Shown here: one piece after another, positions 5,123 to 7,043 of the stretch
How the letters are laid out: every line of letters starts with the position of its first letter
Position numbering within the stretch: the first letter of the stretch is position 1
Source: JANNHK01 sp034408875
GTDB taxonomy: Bacteria > Actinomycetota > Acidimicrobiia > IMCC26256 > PALSA-610
Direction: 5' to 3'
DNA length: 7,043 nt
NCBI GenBank assembly: GCA_034408875.1
Contig: JAWXCJ010000224.1
Coordinates: 1 to 7,043, forward strand
Translations under genes and position numbers: made by a program
The notes under the pieces: generated by a model
Databases searched by the model: none
Seen by the model: only the letters and a program-made list of their open reading frames with translations
What the model was told of the DNA's origin: nothing

Positions 5123-5470
5123 ATGCCGATCGAGGAGCGCCGGCGCCTGCACCTGTACGAGGCCGCCCGCGAGCGGCTCGGTGTCGACGCCGCTGACACG
5201 TTGATGGAGCTCTTGCCGCCGATGGACCCGAGCGAGCTGGCGACTAAGACTGATCTCGCCCTCACGCGTTCGGAGCTTCGGGGCCAGATGGCCGAGATCC
5301 GTCGCGAGATGGCGGAGCTGCGCACCGAGTTGAAGGGCGAGATGGCGGAGCTGCGCGTGGCCGTTGCCGACATGATGCGCGAGCAGACGAACCGGCTGGT
5401 GATGTTCGTCGTCCCGACGATGCTCACCGCCGTCGGGCTCTCGTTTGCCGCGTCGCAGCTCGCGGCGTAA
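5123..5470 (+). CDS. Coiled-coil, C-terminally membrane-anchored small protein
   Basis: This is a 115-residue protein. Residues 1-34 form a polar helix (RRLHLYEAARERLGVDAADT, LMELLPP). Residues 36-88 are a highly charged coiled coil that includes a tandem 11-residue unit, with GEMAELR and EMAELR recurring. Residues about 91-113 (LVMFVVPTMLTAVGLSFAA) are a single membrane helix at the C-terminus. This layout (MPI..E.R..LYE.A...LG..AADTLMELLPP, coiled coil, TM) recurs in actinobacterial small proteins and resembles the DUF1640/CCDC90 arrangement. No biochemical role is known to me. The start is the ATG at 5123 because GGAGGAG (5114-5120) is directly upstream. A GTACGGT (5044-5050) could be its -10, without a clear -35. 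It is followed after 26 bases by the next gene on the same strand. Confidence 0.8.
   Translation: MPIEERRRLHLYEAARERLGVDAADTLMELLPPMDPSELATKTDLALTRSELRGQMAEIRREMAELRTELKGEMAELRVAVADMMREQTNRLVMFVVPTMLTAVGLSFAASQLAA
5304..5356 (+). repeat. Tandem 33-bp period inside the coiled-coil gene
   Basis: The 20-mer GCGAGATGGCGGAGCTGCGC occurs identically at 5304-5323 and 5337-5356, a 33-base (11-residue) spacing. A more diverged copy precedes it (CAGATGGCCGAGATCCGT, 5285-5302). The period matches a hendecad coiled coil, which suggests the stalk grew by duplication of an 11-codon unit. Identical 20-base copies imply a recent duplication or ongoing length variation. Confidence 0.7.
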
Positions 5471-5480
5471 CCGGCGCGGG

Positions 5481-5496
5481 GCACCGGGAACGGTGC
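5481..5496 (+). repeat. Hairpin GCACCG-GGAA-CGGTGC between two genes
   Basis: A perfect 6-bp stem closes a GGAA tetraloop of the stable GNRA class. It starts 10 bases after the stop of the coiled-coil gene and ends directly before the TTG at 5497. No T-run follows, so it is a poor intrinsic terminator. Its loop carries the only GGGA-like ribosome-binding sequence for the TTG start, so it could limit translation from that codon. Confidence 0.5.
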
Positions 5497-5760
5497 TTGA
5501 CTGTCGCCGTGAAGAAGCTGGCCGATTACGGCACCGACGACCACCCGGCCGACGACCCGGAGCGGGTCCAGATCTCGTGGATCGTCGTCGCCCTCGACGA
5601 CTGTGAGGAGTGCGACGACCCCCGGGTCGAACTCACCGTCGAAGAGGTCGGGAAGCAGGGCGCGGGGCTGGTCGGGCATCTGTCGCCCGACTCGGCCCGA
5701 AAGTTGCGGGCGGCCCTGTCCATCGCGCTGAAAGAGATGGGCGAACCCGCCGGACCATGA
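5497..5760 (+). CDS. Unrecognised small acidic protein with a CxxC
   Basis: This is an 87-residue protein that I do not recognise. It has no signal peptide or membrane helix, so it is probably cytoplasmic. Residues 25-34 (VQISWIVVAL) look like a core beta-strand, followed by DDCEECDDP with Cys36 and Cys39 in a CxxC flanked by acidic residues. A second strand PRVELTVEE and a C-terminal helix SARKLRAALSIALKEMGEP follow. The CxxC could bind a metal or be redox-active, but two cysteines alone do not show that. The start is uncertain: the TTG at 5497 has GGGAA 6 bases upstream inside a hairpin, while the GTG at 5509 (giving MKKLADYGTDDHP) has no Shine-Dalgarno sequence. Codon use matches the neighbours and the reading frame is well formed, which supports a real gene. 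It lies 46 bases before the PEP-binding gene on the same strand. Confidence 0.65.
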   Translation: MTVAVKKLADYGTDDHPADDPERVQISWIVVALDDCEECDDPRVELTVEEVGKQGAGLVGHLSPDSARKLRAALSIALKEMGEPAGP

Positions 5761-5806
5761 CGCGGCGACGGTTGCGCCGGGTTGCCGTCGGGAAGGCTCA
5801 GCCGCA

Positions 5807-7043
5807 ATGACCCTCGCTCGCCCGTTTGTCGTCGATCTCAACGACGACGCGGCTGTCGACGCCGCGCGTACCGGCGGCAAAGCTGCCGCGCTGGCCCGCG
5901 CCGCGAACGAAGGTCTTCCGACGCTGCCCGGCGTCGTTCTTACGACCGCGTTCTCCGACGCGGTCGACGCAGGCGACGACGTCGCGTCGCACCCCGCGGT
6001 ACGCGAAGCATTCGACGCCGCGGGAGGCGAGGACCGTGAACTGGTTGCCCGCAGTTCGTCGGTCGTCGAGGACACGACGGAGTCGTCGATGGCGGGGCAG
6101 TTCGACTCGGTCATCGGCATCGACGGGTTCGTCGCGTTCGTCGCCGCGGTCCGCAAGGTGCTCGACTCGCGGCAGCGGGCCGGCGCGGCCGATTCGCCGA
6201 TCGCAGTGCTCGTGCAACCGCTCATCGACCCCGAGTTCGGCGGCGTGATGTTCGGCATCGACCCCGTGACGGGGCGCACCGATCAGCGTATCGTCAGCGC
6301 CGTGCGCGGCCGTCCCGAGCCGCTGGTGAGTGGCGAAGTCGACGGATCTCGCTACGTGTTGGACGAGAAGGCGAAGGTGCTCGAGTTCGACGCGAACGAC
6401 GGACCCGAGCTCCCTCCGACTCATCTGCGCCGGCTCGTGGCGCTCTCGAACGACGTCGCGCGCGTCTTCGGCGGGCCGCAGGACGTCGAGTGGGCGATCG
6501 AGCACGACGGGACGCTCCGGCTGCTGCAGTCGCGTCCTGTAACGACGGAGATCCGCGGTGTGCCGCGCGGTCCCGTCTACGGGCCGGGGCCGGTCGCGGA
6601 GACGTTCCCGGAACCGCTCACCGAACTCGAACGTGACCTCTGGGTGCCGCCGCTGCGCGAAGCCGTGCGGGAGGCAGTCGAGCTCACCGGCGCCGCGACG
6701 CGCGCCGAGATCGAATCGAGCGAGGTCGTCATCTCGGTCGAAGGCCGCGTCGCGATCGACCTGCGCCTGTCGGGCGAGATCGTTCCGAACAACGGCCTGC
6801 TCCACAAGCTCAACCCGGTCGCTTCGTTCCGCAGGATCAAGCCGGCATGGCGGGTCGGACGGTTGCGCAGCGCGCTTCCCGTACTCGCCGAGGATCTCCT
6901 CGATCGGGCCGACGCGGACCTCGAACGGGTGCCGGCGCTCGACGACCTGACGAGCCGCCAACTCGTCGCGATCCTGCACCGAAGCCAAACCGTCTTGCGG
7001 TCGCTGCACGCGCACGAGATCCTCATGGGCATGCTCGCCGATA
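5807..7043 (+). CDS. PEP/pyruvate-binding (PPDK_N, ATP-grasp-like) protein, 3' end outside window
   Basis: There are 412 codons with no stop. Residues 21-49 (RTGGKAAALARAANEGLPTL PGVVLTTAF) are the start of a PPDK_N nucleotide-binding domain, with Lys25 as the usual ATP-contact lysine. Residues 81-98 (ARSSSVVEDTTESSMAGQ) match the 'RSSAt.ED....sfAGq' motif, residues 133-157 (AVLVQPLIDPEFGGVMFGID PVTGR) the 'vqrmv....aGv.ft.dP.tG' motif, and residues 226-245 (DVEWAIEHDGTLRLLQSRPV) the metal- and ATP-binding end, with Glu228, Gln241 and Arg243. Relatives are PEP synthase, pyruvate phosphate dikinase and rifampin phosphotransferase; which reaction this one carries out cannot be told without the swivelling histidine domain beyond the window. 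The domain is compact (about 245 residues against 300 or more in PpsA). The helical region 265-412 is typical of longer rifampin-phosphotransferase-like or uncharacterised members. The start is the ATG at 5807, with GGAAGG at 5791-5796, 10 bases upstream. Confidence 0.88.
   Translation, partial: MTLARPFVVDLNDDAAVDAARTGGKAAALARAANEGLPTLPGVVLTTAFSDAVDAGDDVASHPAVREAFDAAGGEDRELVARSSSVVEDTTESSMAGQFDSVIGIDGFVAFVAAVRKVLDSRQRAGAADSPIAVLVQPLIDPEFGGVMFGIDPVTGRTDQRIVSAVRGRPEPLVSGEVDGSRYVLDEKAKVLEFDANDGPELPPTHLRRLVALSNDVARVFGGPQDVEWAIEHDGTLRLLQSRPVTTEIRGVPRGPVYGPGPVAETFPEPLTELERDLWVPPLREAVREAVELTGAATRAEIESSEVVISVEGRVAIDLRLSGEIVPNNGLLHKLNPVASFRRIKPAWRVGRLRSALPVLAEDLLDRADADLERVPALDDLTSRQLVAILHRSQTVLRSLHAHEILMGMLAD

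Noticed and set aside
5014..6279. Minus-strand frame of 421 codons
   Set aside because: Ser/Ala/Thr/Arg-rich, with no motif, and it crosses three plus-strand genes with normal codon patterns. It is a GC-driven shadow.
5798..7015. Minus-strand frame of 405 codons opposite the PEP-binding gene
   Set aside because: Composition is Arg/Asp/His/Val-rich as expected for the complement of a GC-rich gene, while the plus strand shows clear PPDK_N motifs.

Overview
This window comes from a high-GC bacterium, most probably an actinobacterium. Every gene shows strong G/C bias at third codon positions, GTG or TTG starts appear, and the DEAD-box helicase and CorA proteins read like actinobacterial ones. 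Several small membrane or lipoprotein genes remind me of Acidimicrobiia (Ilumatobacter-like), but that finer placement is an inference I cannot test here.

There are seven apparently intact genes. On the minus strand: a small PLDc_N-type membrane protein (795-1211) and a secreted lipoprotein with an I78-inhibitor-like C-terminus (2702-3046). On the plus strand: a DEAD-box RNA helicase (1453-2721), a CorA-type magnesium channel (3170-4144), a coiled-coil tail-anchored small protein (5123-5470), an unrecognised 87-residue acidic protein with a CxxC (5497-5760), and the first 412 codons of a PEP/pyruvate-binding (PPDK_N) protein that runs off the right end (5807-7043). The helicase and PLDc_N genes diverge from a shared region at about 1212-1452. 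The helicase and lipoprotein genes converge and overlap by 20 bases. The lipoprotein and corA genes diverge.

Between these intact genes lie two islands of gene remnants. The left island (1-728) holds the N-terminal part of a sulfotransferase, cut off just before its PAPS-binding loop. It also holds an opposing MFS transporter that has lost about TM1-3, changed frame and lost its C-terminal half. A 65-base near-perfect palindrome (195-259) sits exactly where the two broken ends meet. The right island (about 4150-5005) holds a Gfo/Idh/MocA oxidoreductase reduced to three short pieces, an EamA/DMT transporter C-terminal remnant that overlaps it by ATGA (an ancestral operon), and a glutamate decarboxylase C-terminal fragment without its PLP-lysine region. 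The decarboxylase fragment stays in frame, with no stop, into the coiled-coil gene. Five unrelated metabolic or transport genes have thus been eroded by deletion while the housekeeping genes beside them are intact.

The intact genes do not form one obvious pathway. The 5123, 5497 and 5807 genes are on one strand with short gaps (26 and 46 bases) and may be co-transcribed. I see no rRNA, tRNA, CRISPR array, transposase or integrase. The most unusual features are the junction palindrome and the two deletion-scarred islands.
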